From Roseovarius aestuariivivens (GTDB taxonomy: Bacteria > Pseudomonadota > Alphaproteobacteria > Rhodobacterales > Rhodobacteraceae): 64,000 nt of DNA. A program made the translations under genes and the position numbers. The notes under the pieces were generated by a model that made no database searches, had not been told where the DNA came from, and worked only from the letters and a program-made list of their open reading frames with translations. Numbering within the stretch: the first letter of the stretch is position 1; every line of letters starts with the position of its first letter. This document shows positions 8,633 to 17,120 of the stretch, piece by piece. The DNA lies in contig NZ_SJEY01000005.1 of NCBI RefSeq assembly GCF_004761875.1, forward strand, positions 241,184 to 305,183. Direction: 5' to 3'.

Positions 8633-9198
8633 CAGAACCAATCCGCGATAAAGGCTTCGTCCACTTCAAGTCCAAGACCCAGATAACCCTCCTTCTCAAT
8701 CAGCGCATTCACCTGCGGGTCGCGCCGGAACCACTCGCCCTCGCCTGCCGCCTCCGGGTTCTCCTCGGCCCAGACTTGTGTCCAGCGGTTGGCCTTCACC
8801 CACTCGCTCTCGCCTTTGGCGCGGATCGTCTGCAGCTGATAAATGTTCTGCGCACCCAAGGCCTCGTCGACGATCATCAGCCCGTCGACCTCCACCTCCT
8901 GTCCGCAATAGGGCAGAAGCTCCTGCACCGCCCCGGTGAAAAGCGGTTGGCCGTTCTTGTTGGGGAAGACCAGAACGTCATCGGCGCTGCGCACCAGCCC
9001 AAGCTGCCGCGCGCCACCGCCGCAGACCTCTGGGCAATCGCCCGACAACTCGCAGAGGATATCCACCACCGTCGCGTCGAATCGCGCCGGCACCTCGCCG
9101 GCCAACCCCCAGCTATTTGCTTCGGATCCGGCCGAGAAATCCTGCGCCACCGCTGGCATGGCCAGACAGAGCGCCGCACCCATCATGAAAACTTTCAT
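8632..9198 (-). CDS. Cys-containing secreted protein in SCO operon, unknown function
   Basis: 188 aa with a signal peptide (MKVFMMGAALCLAMPAVAQD). Four cysteines cluster as ILCELSGDCPEVCGGGARQ, with another in LLPYCGQEV; the spacing suggests metal binding or disulfides. I do not recognise the family. ATG 9198 is preceded by CAGGAG at 8 bases; a GTG at 9207 overlapping the upstream stop is the alternative. It lies between a SCO-like gene and another Cys-containing periplasmic gene with overlapping ends, so the three products probably work in one pathway, perhaps copper or thiol handling (inference). Confidence 0.75.
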   Translation of the reverse strand: MKVFMMGAALCLAMPAVAQDFSAGSEANSWGLAGEVPARFDATVVDILCELSGDCPEVCGGGARQLGLVRSADDVLVFPNKNGQPLFTGAVQELLPYCGQEVEVDGLMIVDEALGAQNIYQLQTIRAKGESEWVKANRWTQVWAEENPEAAGEGEWFRRDPQVNALIEKEGYLGLGLEVDEAFIADWF

Positions 9199-9203
9199 CG
9201 CGT

Positions 9204-9650
9204 TCACTCCTGCGGCTCGGGGATGGCGAAGCCCGGTACGGGCCCGAAATCCTCGTGGTTGGGATTGGTGATGCCGTGATCGGTCACGACCTCCTCGACG
9301 ATCAGGTACTTGAGCCCGTCCCGTTCATACAAAATGCCGTCCGCCGTCACCTCGTGACTGGCCAGCCGCATCTGGGTTGGATTGCCCGTGGTCCCCTGCC
9401 CGCCCAGCTTGAGCACCATGTAAACGGTGCCGTCCTCGGCCAGCAGGCCCACCGGGATCCCGCCTGCGGAACACCAAAGTGCACAAGTGTGGTGCGCGCT
9501 GCCCACCACGGCCTCCGGCCCGCCCATGACGCCGGAATAGTAACACCACGTATCGATGATCTCGCCGCGCACCTCGACGCGCGCGCCCTCTGCCGCCGAT
9601 GCCGCCAGCGGTGCACCGGCCAGGGCCAGCGCCATTGCAACTCTTTTCAT
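9204..9650 (-). CDS. Cys-rich secreted protein in SCO operon, unknown function
   Basis: 148 aa from ATG 9650, with SD GGAGG at 9 bases and a signal peptide (MKRVAMALALAGAPLAASA). Conserved-looking motifs are RGEIIDTWCYYSGVMGG and SAHHTCALWCSAGGIPVGLL, giving CxnHHxCxxxC-like metal ligands. The rest is a small beta-rich domain (GTVYMVLKLGG, EVTADGILYERDGLKYLIVE). I cannot name the family. As first gene of the three-gene SCO operon it likely supports metal delivery or heme or thiol chemistry in the periplasm. Confidence 0.8.
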   Translation of the reverse strand: MKRVAMALALAGAPLAASAAEGARVEVRGEIIDTWCYYSGVMGGPEAVVGSAHHTCALWCSAGGIPVGLLAEDGTVYMVLKLGGQGTTGNPTQMRLASHEVTADGILYERDGLKYLIVEEVVTDHGITNPNHEDFGPVPGFAIPEPQE

Positions 9651-9794
9651 GAAATCCTCCGTCACAATCCTTTCGAAGGAGCTTCCCACGGACGGCCCTT
9701 CGGGGCCTAGCGAAACTTTTTCACCAATGCGTGACCGCCTGCCCGGGGGCCCACGGTCTCGCGCAGCGGTCGACTGTGGTCATTCACGGAGAAT

Positions 9795-9880
9795 TGGTAC
9801 CCAAGGCCGGACTCGAACCGGCACGCCCGCAAAGGCGGGGGATTTTGAATCCCCTGCGTCTACCATTCCGCCACTTGGGC
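9795..9880 (-). tRNA. tRNA-Leu (anticodon CAA)
   Basis: The minus strand folds as a class II tRNA. The acceptor is GCCCAAG with CTTGGGT. The anticodon stem GGGGA/TCCCC encloses loop TTCAAAA with anticodon CAA. A long variable arm (CGCCTTTGCGGGCG) and T-loop GGTTCGAGTCC follow. CCA is encoded. It decodes UUG. Confidence 0.96.
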
Positions 9881-10019
9881 ACTGGCCAAGCTCTACCCAA
9901 CCGCCGCGTCCGCGTCCAGTCCCGGAAAGGCCCCGCCGCGCAGATTTCCCCTCCACCGCATCTTGACCGCCCGGCCCGCGCGTGCTCAGAGCAATCCCAG
10001 CCCCAGCCGGAGCCCGACC

Positions 10020-10598
10020 TTGCTCAGACGCCTTTACGACCGAATGCTCGCGCTTGCCGCGCATCGCCACGCGCTGTGGTGGCTGGCGCTGGTGTCTTTC
10101 GTGGAAAGCTCGGTTTTCCCGATCCCGCCCGACGTAATGATGATCCCGATGATCCTCGCTCGCCCGTCGCGCGCCTGGCTCATCGCCTCGGTGGCGCTGG
10201 TCGCCTCGGTGCTGGGCGGGCTCTTGGGCTACGCCATCGGGGCGCTGGCGTTCGAGCAGATCGGCCAACCCATCCTGATGTCGTTGGGCAAGGCCGACGC
10301 GATGGCCGAGTTCTCGACCCGGTTCAATGACCTGGGCTTCTGGGCGGTGCTGACGGCGGGCGTCACCCCCTTCCCCTACAAGGTCATCACGATCATGTCG
10401 GGCTGGACCGCCCTGCCCCTTGGCACGTTCATCGTCACCTCGATCCTCGCGCGCGGCCTGCGGTTTTTCCTTGTGGCTGCGCTCTTGTGGAAATTCGGCG
10501 CGCCGGTGCGCGATTTCATCGAACGCCGGCTCGGACTGGTCACGATCCTGTTCGTTGCGCTTCTCTTCGGCGGATTCTATCTCGTCAGGCATCTATGA
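10020..10598 (+). CDS. YqaA/DedA-like membrane protein (VTT domain)
   Basis: 192 aa starting at TTG 10020 (LLRRLYDRMLALAAH, GGAG 7 bases upstream). An upstream in-frame start at 9963 gives a low-complexity N-terminus that looks unlikely. The VTT (SNARE-associated) features are FVESSVFPIPPDVMMIPM near residue 25 and GVTPFPYKVITIMSGW near 118, both Pro-rich re-entrant motifs, with four or five membrane helices. YqaA/DedA proteins are inner-membrane proteins linked to lipid transport and membrane homeostasis. The stop overlaps the dsbB start by 4 bases, so the pair is coupled. Confidence 0.85.
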   Translation: MLRRLYDRMLALAAHRHALWWLALVSFVESSVFPIPPDVMMIPMILARPSRAWLIASVALVASVLGGLLGYAIGALAFEQIGQPILMSLGKADAMAEFSTRFNDLGFWAVLTAGVTPFPYKVITIMSGWTALPLGTFIVTSILARGLRFFLVAALLWKFGAPVRDFIERRLGLVTILFVALLFGGFYLVRHL

Positions 10599-11056
10599 CA
10601 CAGGCACGGCTTTATATCCTTCTCGCTGCAGGCGGTTCGGCGGCGCTGATGCTGGCCGCGCTCGGCTTTCAGTACCTGGGTGATCTTGCGCCCTGCAAAC
10701 TGTGCATCTGGCAGCGCTATCCGCATGTGGCGGCGATCGGCCTTGGCAGTCTGGCGTGGCTCTTTGGCGGCGCGCTGCTGCCCGCCTTGGGGATGCTGGC
10801 CGCGCTTACCACCGCAGGGGTCGGCGGGTATCACGCAGGCGTCGAACAAGGATGGTGGGAAGGCCCCAGCACCTGCACCTCGGGCCCGGTCGGCGGGCTT
10901 TCGACAGACGAGCTGATGGCGCAGATCATGTCGGCCCCGCTTGTGCGCTGTGACGAGATCCCGTGGGAGCTTTTCGGCCTCTCCATGGCAGGTTGGAACA
11001 TGCTCGTGTCGCTTGGCCTTGCGGGGCTCTGGCTAATGGCGATCCGCGCCCGCTAA
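10595..11056 (+). CDS. dsbB: Disulfide bond formation protein B
   Basis: 153 aa with four membrane helices. The first periplasmic loop has the quinone-linked pair in APCKLCIWQRYPH. The second loop has cysteines in GPSTCTSGPVGG and PLVRCDEIPWELFGLSMAGWN, the conserved DsbB pattern. It reoxidises DsbA and passes electrons to ubiquinone in the inner membrane. It starts inside the yqaA-like stop (ATGA). Confidence 0.92.
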   Translation: MTQARLYILLAAGGSAALMLAALGFQYLGDLAPCKLCIWQRYPHVAAIGLGSLAWLFGGALLPALGMLAALTTAGVGGYHAGVEQGWWEGPSTCTSGPVGGLSTDELMAQIMSAPLVRCDEIPWELFGLSMAGWNMLVSLGLAGLWLMAIRAR

Positions 11057-11062
11057 CCCGGC

Positions 11063-11488
11063 TCAGCCCTGTTTGCGCGTGCGCAAGAGCAGGCTGGTTT
11101 CCGAGGTCGCCACCCCGTCGAACCGCCGGATCTGTGCCAGAACCGCATCGCAGGCCTCCAGCGTGTCGGTGCCGATCTCCACGATCAGGTCCCACCGGCC
11201 ATTTGTGGAATGCACCGCGCGCACCGCGCTCAACCCGGTCAGTTGCCGCACGATCCGGTCGGTGCCGCGCCCCTCGATCCCCAGCATCATCAGCCCGCGC
11301 ACCGGGTCGCGCAGCGTGTCCTCTCGCAGCACGACCGAAAAACCCACGATCTCGCCGGTCTGACGCAACCGGTCGATCCGCGCCTTCACGGTTGTGCGCG
11401 ACACGCCAAGGGTAAGCGCCAGATCCGACAGCGACGCGCGGGCGTCATGTCGCAAGGCTGAGATCAAGTTTCGACCCACATCATCCAT
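11063..11488 (-). CDS. Lrp/AsnC-family regulator divergent from arginase
   Basis: 141 aa from ATG 11488 (MDDVGRNLISALRHDARASL); a GTG at 11509 would add seven residues. The winged HTH is at about 1-50 (LSDLALTLGVSRTTVKARID), followed by a RAM ligand-binding domain (AVHSTNGRWDLIVEIGTDTL). Lrp-type regulators sense amino acids. It is transcribed divergently from arginase and ornithine cyclodeaminase, so it probably controls them in response to arginine or ornithine (inference from layout). The shared control region is 11489-11603 and is AT-rich. Confidence 0.9.
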   Translation of the reverse strand: MDDVGRNLISALRHDARASLSDLALTLGVSRTTVKARIDRLRQTGEIVGFSVVLREDTLRDPVRGLMMLGIEGRGTDRIVRQLTGLSAVRAVHSTNGRWDLIVEIGTDTLEACDAVLAQIRRFDGVATSETSLLLRTRKQG

Positions 11489-11603
11489 TTTGCACGCTTT
11501 TGGCTTCACTTTGTCTTCTATAGGTTCGAATTGAGCAAAATATCACCTTTAAAGCAAACCATTTCGCAGCCATCTACCATATAACACTAGAAAGGCGTTC
11601 GCC

Positions 11604-12548
11604 ATGACCCCTCGCACCTGCATTCTGATCGGCGCACCCGTGGACAGCGGAAAGGCCCGCACGGGCTGCCTTATGGGCCCGGATGCGCTGCGCGTCGCCG
11701 GCCTGCTCGAGGCGCTCGGCGATCTCGGCCACGCGGTCACCGACCGGGGAAATCTGACCCCCGATGCCGCGGACACCCACGGCCTACCCGGCCACATCCA
11801 CCAGCCCGAAACCTGCATTGGCTGGACGCGCAGCATCGCGCGCGCCGCAGAAGAGGCGATGCCCGAAGGGCTGCCGATTTTTCTTGGCGGCGACCACGCC
11901 CTTTCTCTGGGCAGTGTGCTGGGCGTTGCGCGCCATGCCGCCCGCACCGAGCGCAAGCAATACGTTCTCTGGCTCGACGCCCACACCGATTTTCACACGC
12001 CGCAGACCACCGCCTCCGGCAACCTGCACGGCACACCGCTGGCCTATGTCACGGGCCAGAAGGGCTTTGACGGGTTTCCGCCGGTGTCCCATCCTATCCC
12101 GATGGAGCAGATCTGCTTCCTCGGCCTGCGCTCGGTTGACGCCGAAGAACGCGAACGCCTGCAGCAGACGCCCGCGCGCTACCACGACATGCGACATATC
12201 GATGAGCACGGCATTGCCCGGCCGCTCGCCGATTTTCTGAATGAGGTCGCGCATGAAAACGGCCTTTTGCATGTTTCGCTCGATGTCGACTTTCTCGACC
12301 CCGGCTTTGCCCCCGCCGTCGGCACCACCGTGCCCGGCGGCGCCACCATGCGCGAAGCGCATCTGGTGATGGAGATGATCTCCGACAGCGGGCTTTTGAC
12401 CTCACTCGATCTGGTGGAACTCAATCCGTTTCTCGACGATCGCGGGCGCACGGCGCAGGTGATGGTCGATCTTGCCGCCTCTGCCCTCGGCCGCCGCGTG
12501 TTCGACCGGCCCACGCAGGCCTTCAACCGGGAAAGGAGCCCCGCATGA
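11604..12548 (+). CDS. rocF: Arginase
   Basis: 314 aa. The dimanganese site motifs are in order: GGDHALSLGS, then WLDAHTDFHTPQTTASGNLHG (DxHxD), then HVSLDVDFLDPGFAPAVGTTVPGG (DxDxxDP). These define the arginase/ureohydrolase fold; VDSGKARTGCLMGPDALR at the N-terminus fits arginase. It splits L-arginine into ornithine and urea in the cytoplasm. The stop overlaps the next gene by 4 bases (ATGA), so ornithine would pass straight to the cyclodeaminase encoded downstream. Probably under the divergent Lrp-type regulator. Confidence 0.95.
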   Translation: MTPRTCILIGAPVDSGKARTGCLMGPDALRVAGLLEALGDLGHAVTDRGNLTPDAADTHGLPGHIHQPETCIGWTRSIARAAEEAMPEGLPIFLGGDHALSLGSVLGVARHAARTERKQYVLWLDAHTDFHTPQTTASGNLHGTPLAYVTGQKGFDGFPPVSHPIPMEQICFLGLRSVDAEERERLQQTPARYHDMRHIDEHGIARPLADFLNEVAHENGLLHVSLDVDFLDPGFAPAVGTTVPGGATMREAHLVMEMISDSGLLTSLDLVELNPFLDDRGRTAQVMVDLAASALGRRVFDRPTQAFNRERSPA

Positions 12549-13597
12549 CCGTCCTGCCCCCCTCGCAAAAGGCCCTCGTGCCCTTCGTCAGCGTCGGCAA
12601 CATGATGCGCTTCATCCACCATGTGGGGATCGAAAGGATGCTGATCGATCTGGCCGACTATATCGAGGCCGACTTCCGCCGCTGGCCCCAATTCGACAAA
12701 ACGCCCCGCGTGGCAAGCCACTCCGAGATCGGAGTGATCGAGTTGATGCCCACCTCCGACGGCGTGTCCTACGGTTTCAAATACGTCAACGGCCACCCCG
12801 GCAATACGAAGTCCGGTCTTCAAACGGTCACCGCCTTCGGCCTTCTGGCCAATGTCGAGACGGGCTATCCGGTGCTCTTGACTGAGATGACCGTGCTCAC
12901 GGCGATGCGCACGGCGGCCATGTCGGCACTTGCGGCGAAATATCTCGCGCCGAAGGGCGCGCACACGATGGCGATGATCGGCAACGGCGCGCAGTCCGAG
13001 TTCCAATCGCTCGCTATGAAGGCGGTCGTCGGCCTTAAATCCGTGCGCCTGTACGACATCGACCGCGCCGCCAGCGAGAAAGCCGCCAAGAACCTGCGCG
13101 GGCATGGCCTGAACGTGACCATCTGCGACAGCGCCGAGGACAGCATGGAAGGCGCGCAAATCATCACTACCTGCACCGCGGACAAGCAATACGCCACGAT
13201 CCTTTCCGACAACATGGTCGGACCCGGCGTGCATATCAACGCCATCGGCGGCGACTGTCCGGGCAAGACCGAACTGGCGCCCGCCATCCTGCACCGGTCG
13301 GACATTTTTGTGGAATATCCCGAACAGACCCGCATTGAGGGCGAGATTCAGCAACTGGGCCCCGACCACCCGGTGACCGAGCTCTGGCAGGTGATCGAAG
13401 GCACCGCGCCAGGCCGCCGGCACGCCGACCAGATCACGCTCTTCGACAGCGTCGGTTTCGCCATCGAGGATTTCAGCGCCCTGCGCTACGTGCGCGACCA
13501 TGTCCGAGAGACGGGCTGTTTCGAAGATGTCGATCTTCTCGCAGATCCCGACGATCCGCGCGATCTTTTCGGCATGCTGCAGCGCGCGGCGCCGTGA
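12545..13597 (+). CDS. ocd: Ornithine cyclodeaminase
   Basis: 350 aa of the OCD/mu-crystallin family. It converts L-ornithine to L-proline and ammonia with a tightly bound NAD. The dinucleotide-binding region is AMIGNGAQSEFQSLAMKAVV at about 145-165, and the substrate-binding stretch is GYPVLLTEMTVLTAMRTAAMSALAAKYL (broken by no gaps). The motif GVHINAIGGDCPGKTEL near 230 is typical of true ornithine cyclodeaminases. It is coupled to arginase, so together they turn arginine into proline. A tRNA-Arg gene follows. Confidence 0.94.
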   Translation: MTVLPPSQKALVPFVSVGNMMRFIHHVGIERMLIDLADYIEADFRRWPQFDKTPRVASHSEIGVIELMPTSDGVSYGFKYVNGHPGNTKSGLQTVTAFGLLANVETGYPVLLTEMTVLTAMRTAAMSALAAKYLAPKGAHTMAMIGNGAQSEFQSLAMKAVVGLKSVRLYDIDRAASEKAAKNLRGHGLNVTICDSAEDSMEGAQIITTCTADKQYATILSDNMVGPGVHINAIGGDCPGKTELAPAILHRSDIFVEYPEQTRIEGEIQQLGPDHPVTELWQVIEGTAPGRRHADQITLFDSVGFAIEDFSALRYVRDHVRETGCFEDVDLLADPDDPRDLFGMLQRAAP

Positions 13598-13642
13598 CGC
13601 CCTCTTGCAATGCCGCGCGTTGGCGGGTATCTCGCACCTGAC

Positions 13643-13719
13643 GGACCGATAGCTCAGCTGGATAGAGTACCTGACTACGAATCAGGGGGTCGGGGGTTCG
13701 AATCCTCCTCGGTCCGCCA
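13643..13719 (+). tRNA. tRNA-Arg (anticodon ACG)
   Basis: The acceptor is GGACCGA with TCGGTCC. The D-arm is GCTCAGCTGGATAGAG. Anticodon stem CCTGA/TCAGG encloses loop CTACGAA, and the T-arm is GGGGGTTCGAATCCTCC. CCA is encoded. A34 is presumably edited to inosine to read CGN codons. Confidence 0.96.
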
Positions 13720-13794
13720 CTTTCCGAACCTCCAAGGACCTCCCGTAAAAAGCGGTCCTGTCACGTGGCAGATCCTGAACCTGTGTTACCCGGC

Positions 13795-14613
13795 TCACAC
13801 GTCCGCGGGTCGCACGGCCCGCTTGTAGAGATGCCAGGTGGTATGACCAAGGATCGGCAGGGTAAAGATCAGGCCCAGAAACGCCGGCAACAGTGACACC
13901 AGCATCGTGACAGTGATGATCGCCGCCCAGCCGAGCATGACCACCGGGTTTTCCGTCACAACGCGTATGGACGTCAGCATAGCGGTGATGAAATCAATGT
14001 CCCACTCCAACAGCATGGGCATGGCGACGACGGTCACAGAGAACAAAACAGCCGACAGAAACGCCCCCACGCAGATGCCTATGGCCAGAAATATCCAGCC
14101 TTCCGAAGTGAAAAAGACGGTGCGCACGAACCCTTCCAGATCCGAAAAGGCGGAATCCTGCAAAACGATCACCAGCACGGTGCGGAACTGGTAGAACCAG
14201 ACCCATAGGATGAACAGGGTCACAAAGGCCATCCAGCCCAGTTCGCGCTTTCGTTGATTGGCCATCACGGTGAGGATGTCGGACCAGCCAAAACTTTCGC
14301 CCGTCTGCAACCGGCGGGACATTTCGTAAAGCCCGGCGGCGGCGAATGGCGCAATCAGGGGAAAGGCGATCGCGGCGGGAATGACCATCCAGATCTTGCC
14401 GAGCCAGACGAGACACCAGACAAACAGAATGCCGAAAGCCGCATAGAAAAGACCGAAGAAGCCGCTCATCACAGGACGCGCCAGGAAATCGGAAAAGCCG
14501 GCCTTCAATGAGGCGGTGATATCGGCCGCGGTCACCGTGTTGACCTCGGGCGCGGCCTTATGCTGCGGCGTCAGATTTTCCGGTGGTGTCGGACCTGCGA
14601 TCTTGGATGTCAT
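13795..14613 (-). CDS. DUF2189 domain membrane protein
   Basis: 272 aa. The N-terminus is soluble (MTSKIAGPTPPENLTPQ). About six hydrophobic segments follow, beginning SGFFGLFYAAFGILFVWCLV. The family hallmarks are ADITASLKAGFSDFLARPVM and IAFPLIAPFAAAGLYEMSRRL, and the C-terminal segments include LGWAAIITVTMLVSLLPAFL. Function is unknown. It is a single gene beside tRNA-Arg. Confidence 0.85.
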   Translation of the reverse strand: MTSKIAGPTPPENLTPQHKAAPEVNTVTAADITASLKAGFSDFLARPVMSGFFGLFYAAFGILFVWCLVWLGKIWMVIPAAIAFPLIAPFAAAGLYEMSRRLQTGESFGWSDILTVMANQRKRELGWMAFVTLFILWVWFYQFRTVLVIVLQDSAFSDLEGFVRTVFFTSEGWIFLAIGICVGAFLSAVLFSVTVVAMPMLLEWDIDFITAMLTSIRVVTENPVVMLGWAAIITVTMLVSLLPAFLGLIFTLPILGHTTWHLYKRAVRPADV

Positions 14614-14937
14614 GACACCCCTCCCATAGCATCGGACCGGGCCGGCCTGTGTACCAGCATCTCCAGCGAGCCAAACGGTCTTTACGTGGAGTGCAAAGCT
14701 TGCAGGAGCCGAAGCTCAAGAGCAAGTGCGCCATCAAAGACTGACAGCGCAATCACAGACACCCCCAGACCGGAAAACGAAGGGCTTTATGCAAACCAAA
14801 ACCCTAAAGTGCTGCGACGATTGGCCCATACTCTCGGGTCGAAGGTCATCGCATCACCGAAAGCCGGCGACGGCGTCTCCCACGCACGGCGCTGCAACTA
14901 CGCGATACCCCTTCGGCAACACTTAGCGCCTGACACC
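14614..14937. other. Intergenic region with no gene found
   Basis: 324 bases upstream of the DUF2189 gene and downstream of the next minus-strand gene. I see no convincing ORF, RNA gene or repeat. Confidence 0.5.
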
Positions 14938-15393
14938 TTAGAAGGCCTGGAAACTCGGCGCTCGAATTTCAAGCTTCAGGTTGGCGTAGGAGCTGTGCCA
15001 GGCGTGTTTCGTCAAGACACATGGCGCCAAGGTTCCAACGACAAAATCATCAACGGACACCTGTTTGATGTGGCGCAGCCCGTCCATGATTTTTCTGTTG
15101 CCTAGATAAAGCGATGACTTCCCGCGCGCATGCCTCGGCAACTGGTCACGCCGGGCTTCGGCGGACAGCCGCTGGGTGATGGTCCACAATCCACAAACGG
15201 CAATGCGCCCGTTCACCGGCGCGATTATCACGGCGATCAACATTTCGCCGGATGGCTTGAACGTCCATTGAAACACGGCGACGTCTTCTGTCATGGGCAT
15301 CGTGAAGCTTCTGCTCTGCGCGTCCGCGGCCCCATATGACATCGTAACGATCAGCCCGATTGCAACCAATAGTTTCCCGACCTTCCTTCGCAT
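14938..15393 (-). CDS. Exported protein of unknown function
   Basis: 151 aa from ATG 15393 (MRRKVGKLLVAIGLIVTMSY, SD GGGAGGGA about 6 bases upstream) with a signal peptide cleaved near AADAQS. The mature part has beta-strand-like stretches (DVAVFQWTFKPSGEMLIAVI, GRIAVCGLWTITQRL) and a C-terminal region with two cysteines in all (one in the strand, one in LAPCVLTKHAW). I do not recognise the family. An in-frame extension to 15459 lacks a better SD. Confidence 0.65.
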   Translation of the reverse strand: MRRKVGKLLVAIGLIVTMSYGAADAQSRSFTMPMTEDVAVFQWTFKPSGEMLIAVIIAPVNGRIAVCGLWTITQRLSAEARRDQLPRHARGKSSLYLGNRKIMDGLRHIKQVSVDDFVVGTLAPCVLTKHAWHSSYANLKLEIRAPSFQAF

Positions 15394-15777
15394 TATGCGT
15401 CCCTCCCCTTGCGCAAAAAGCTGTCCGGCCTCTTTCGGGATTGCGGCCACGACCTCCAAGTCCTACCCGATCCGAACCGGCGCGGCTTTGACCCTCGTCA
15501 AGGCTTCAACTGAAAGGCGCTTTAACTTTTACAGCAGTAGCTTACGGTAAAAGGGGCGGAGACGTGCCGTCACCGATCATGGCGACGGTCCGCTTTTAGC
15601 CGATCGCGGATGCTCCGGCACACCAACTGTGGCCACGGTCGCCGCAAAACGGTGTGGCTATCCAACCACCATCACGGGTGTTATCTTGTAAATATTATCT
15701 TCGCGGGCGGTCAAACCGGCGTTGTTGAAGCTGGACCGGGCGTGGCTCTCGCACCAAAATTTTTGGAGGAGGGCAAT
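15394..15777. other. Divergent control region, no gene found
   Basis: 384 bases between two divergent genes for exported proteins. It is AT-rich just before the lipoprotein gene (tgttatcttgtaaatattat near 15690). Promoters for both are expected here, but none is clear enough to place. Confidence 0.4.
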
Positions 15778-16380
15778 ATGCGATTGCAGCGTAACGTTAT
15801 CAAAACACTCTTCGGCGTTCTGGTCATGATGCTGGCGGCATGTGTCGAGGTTCCGGGATCCAGCGGAACCGAGCCGCCTACACAGCCCACTGGCCCCCGC
15901 CCGGTCGCCGAAGTCGTCGTCAAGTCGGGCGATGTCTATATCAATGACCGCCGCGTGAGCGGCACGCGGCCCCTTTTCGTCAACGACAAGATCCGCACCG
16001 GGTCGTCCGGTTTTGCGGACATCAAATTCGACGAACAAAGCACGCTGACCATGGCCCCGAACAGCGATCCAAAATTGCTGTTTGTTTCACAGGCCGGGTG
16101 CGTAGCCGGCGAGCTTGTGGTGCGGCTATGGAACGGAACCTTCACCTATGCGGGTATTGCGGACGTCTGCTTCGATAATCCCACGCACCAGACAACGGTC
16201 GACCCCGCCAGTGCCTTCCGCGTTGTGATTTCCGACGAAAGTTTTGCGATGAACGTAACGAACGGACAGGTTCTGGTTTCGACCGGCCCGGCACGCGCGA
16301 CCCGCTTCACGCTGCGGCGCGGTTTCGGGATTGTCGTGCGCGACGGGCAAACCGCGGGTCCCCAGCGCACGCTGCAATAG
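15778..16380 (+). CDS. FecR-domain lipoprotein
   Basis: 200 aa from ATG 15778 with SD GGAGGAGGG. The N-terminus is a lipoprotein signal with lipobox LAAC (MRLQRNVIKTLFGVLVMMLA, then AC). After a Pro-rich linker comes a FecR-like domain: VVVKSGDVYINDRRV, RTGSSGFADIKFDEQSTLTM, and later a repeat-like strand pattern. Stand-alone FecR domains bind ligands in the periplasm and do not by themselves imply iron signalling, because no sigma factor gene is near. A membrane protein gene follows 27 bp downstream on the same strand and may share the transcript. Confidence 0.78.
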   Translation: MRLQRNVIKTLFGVLVMMLAACVEVPGSSGTEPPTQPTGPRPVAEVVVKSGDVYINDRRVSGTRPLFVNDKIRTGSSGFADIKFDEQSTLTMAPNSDPKLLFVSQAGCVAGELVVRLWNGTFTYAGIADVCFDNPTHQTTVDPASAFRVVISDESFAMNVTNGQVLVSTGPARATRFTLRRGFGIVVRDGQTAGPQRTLQ

Positions 16381-16407
16381 CCCGGCCCTCATCGGACCTT
16401 CGATTGC

Positions 16408-17058
16408 ATGGATATCGCCGGCATCGTTAAGCAATACGCCACGGAAATCGGGCGCTTTCTGCGGCATCAGTTCCGGGTCTGGTTGGGGCTGATCCGGCAA
16501 CCGGTAAAGGAGTTGGCGCAAGTCGATCTGACCTCGGGGGATGCGCTTACCTATTCGCTTGGCCTTGCGGCCTTCGTCTATCTGGTATGTCTCGCCATCG
16601 CGTTACCGCCGCAATTCGCTGGGACAGCGCCGCAACTCCCCGACGCCGCGCGCTTGGTAATCGACGCAATCACGACCTTCCTGGGCTTCGCCTCGGTCGG
16701 CGCGTCGCTCTGGGTTGCGGGACGGCTTCTGGGGTCCCGTGCCAGCGCGGTTGCCTGCTTCTCGACAGGCTTTTTCATGACCGCCGCCTGGCCCTTTCTG
16801 CAACTCGGCGACTGGGTCCTCAGCGGCGGCTGGCAAATGGCTCTTGACCCCGTATGGCGCTTGGGCCTCTTCGCGGGAGTTTTCGTCGTGGTGACCGCCT
16901 GTGCACTCTGGTGGGCGACACCCATCGTGGCCCATGTGCATCGGTTTGGGCGGGTCCGGGCCGTTCTGGCCACGCTGTTGCAGCTACTATTTATCGTGGC
17001 GGTCTGGACATTTTTTCTCGAGGATCGGTTTCCGGCCTTGGGCGCCGCCATACCCTAG
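16408..17058 (+). CDS. Multi-spanning membrane protein, unknown function
   Basis: 216 aa. After an amphipathic N-terminus (MDIAGIVKQYATEIGRFLRH) there are five hydrophobic segments, including LGLAAFVYLVCLAIALPPQF, FLGFASVGASLWVAGRLLG, and two more before the end at ALLQLLFIVAVW-like residues (sequence LATLLQLLFIVAVWTFFLED). The architecture resembles Yip1-type proteins, but I see no decisive motif. It probably shares a transcript with the FecR-domain lipoprotein gene. Confidence 0.6.
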   Translation: MDIAGIVKQYATEIGRFLRHQFRVWLGLIRQPVKELAQVDLTSGDALTYSLGLAAFVYLVCLAIALPPQFAGTAPQLPDAARLVIDAITTFLGFASVGASLWVAGRLLGSRASAVACFSTGFFMTAAWPFLQLGDWVLSGGWQMALDPVWRLGLFAGVFVVVTACALWWATPIVAHVHRFGRVRAVLATLLQLLFIVAVWTFFLEDRFPALGAAIP

Positions 17059-17085
17059 GCTCCCGGGTACTGAGATCGGCACGTA

Positions 17086-17110
17086 TGCGCCCCCCTAATC
17101 GAGGGGCGCA
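17086..17110. terminator. GC hairpin between convergent genes
   Basis: An 8-bp stem (tgcgcccc at 17086-17093 with ggggcgca at 17103-17110) has a 9-nt loop and no T-run. It may stop transcription weakly from both sides. Confidence 0.4.
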
Positions 17111-17120
17111 GAACGAATGC

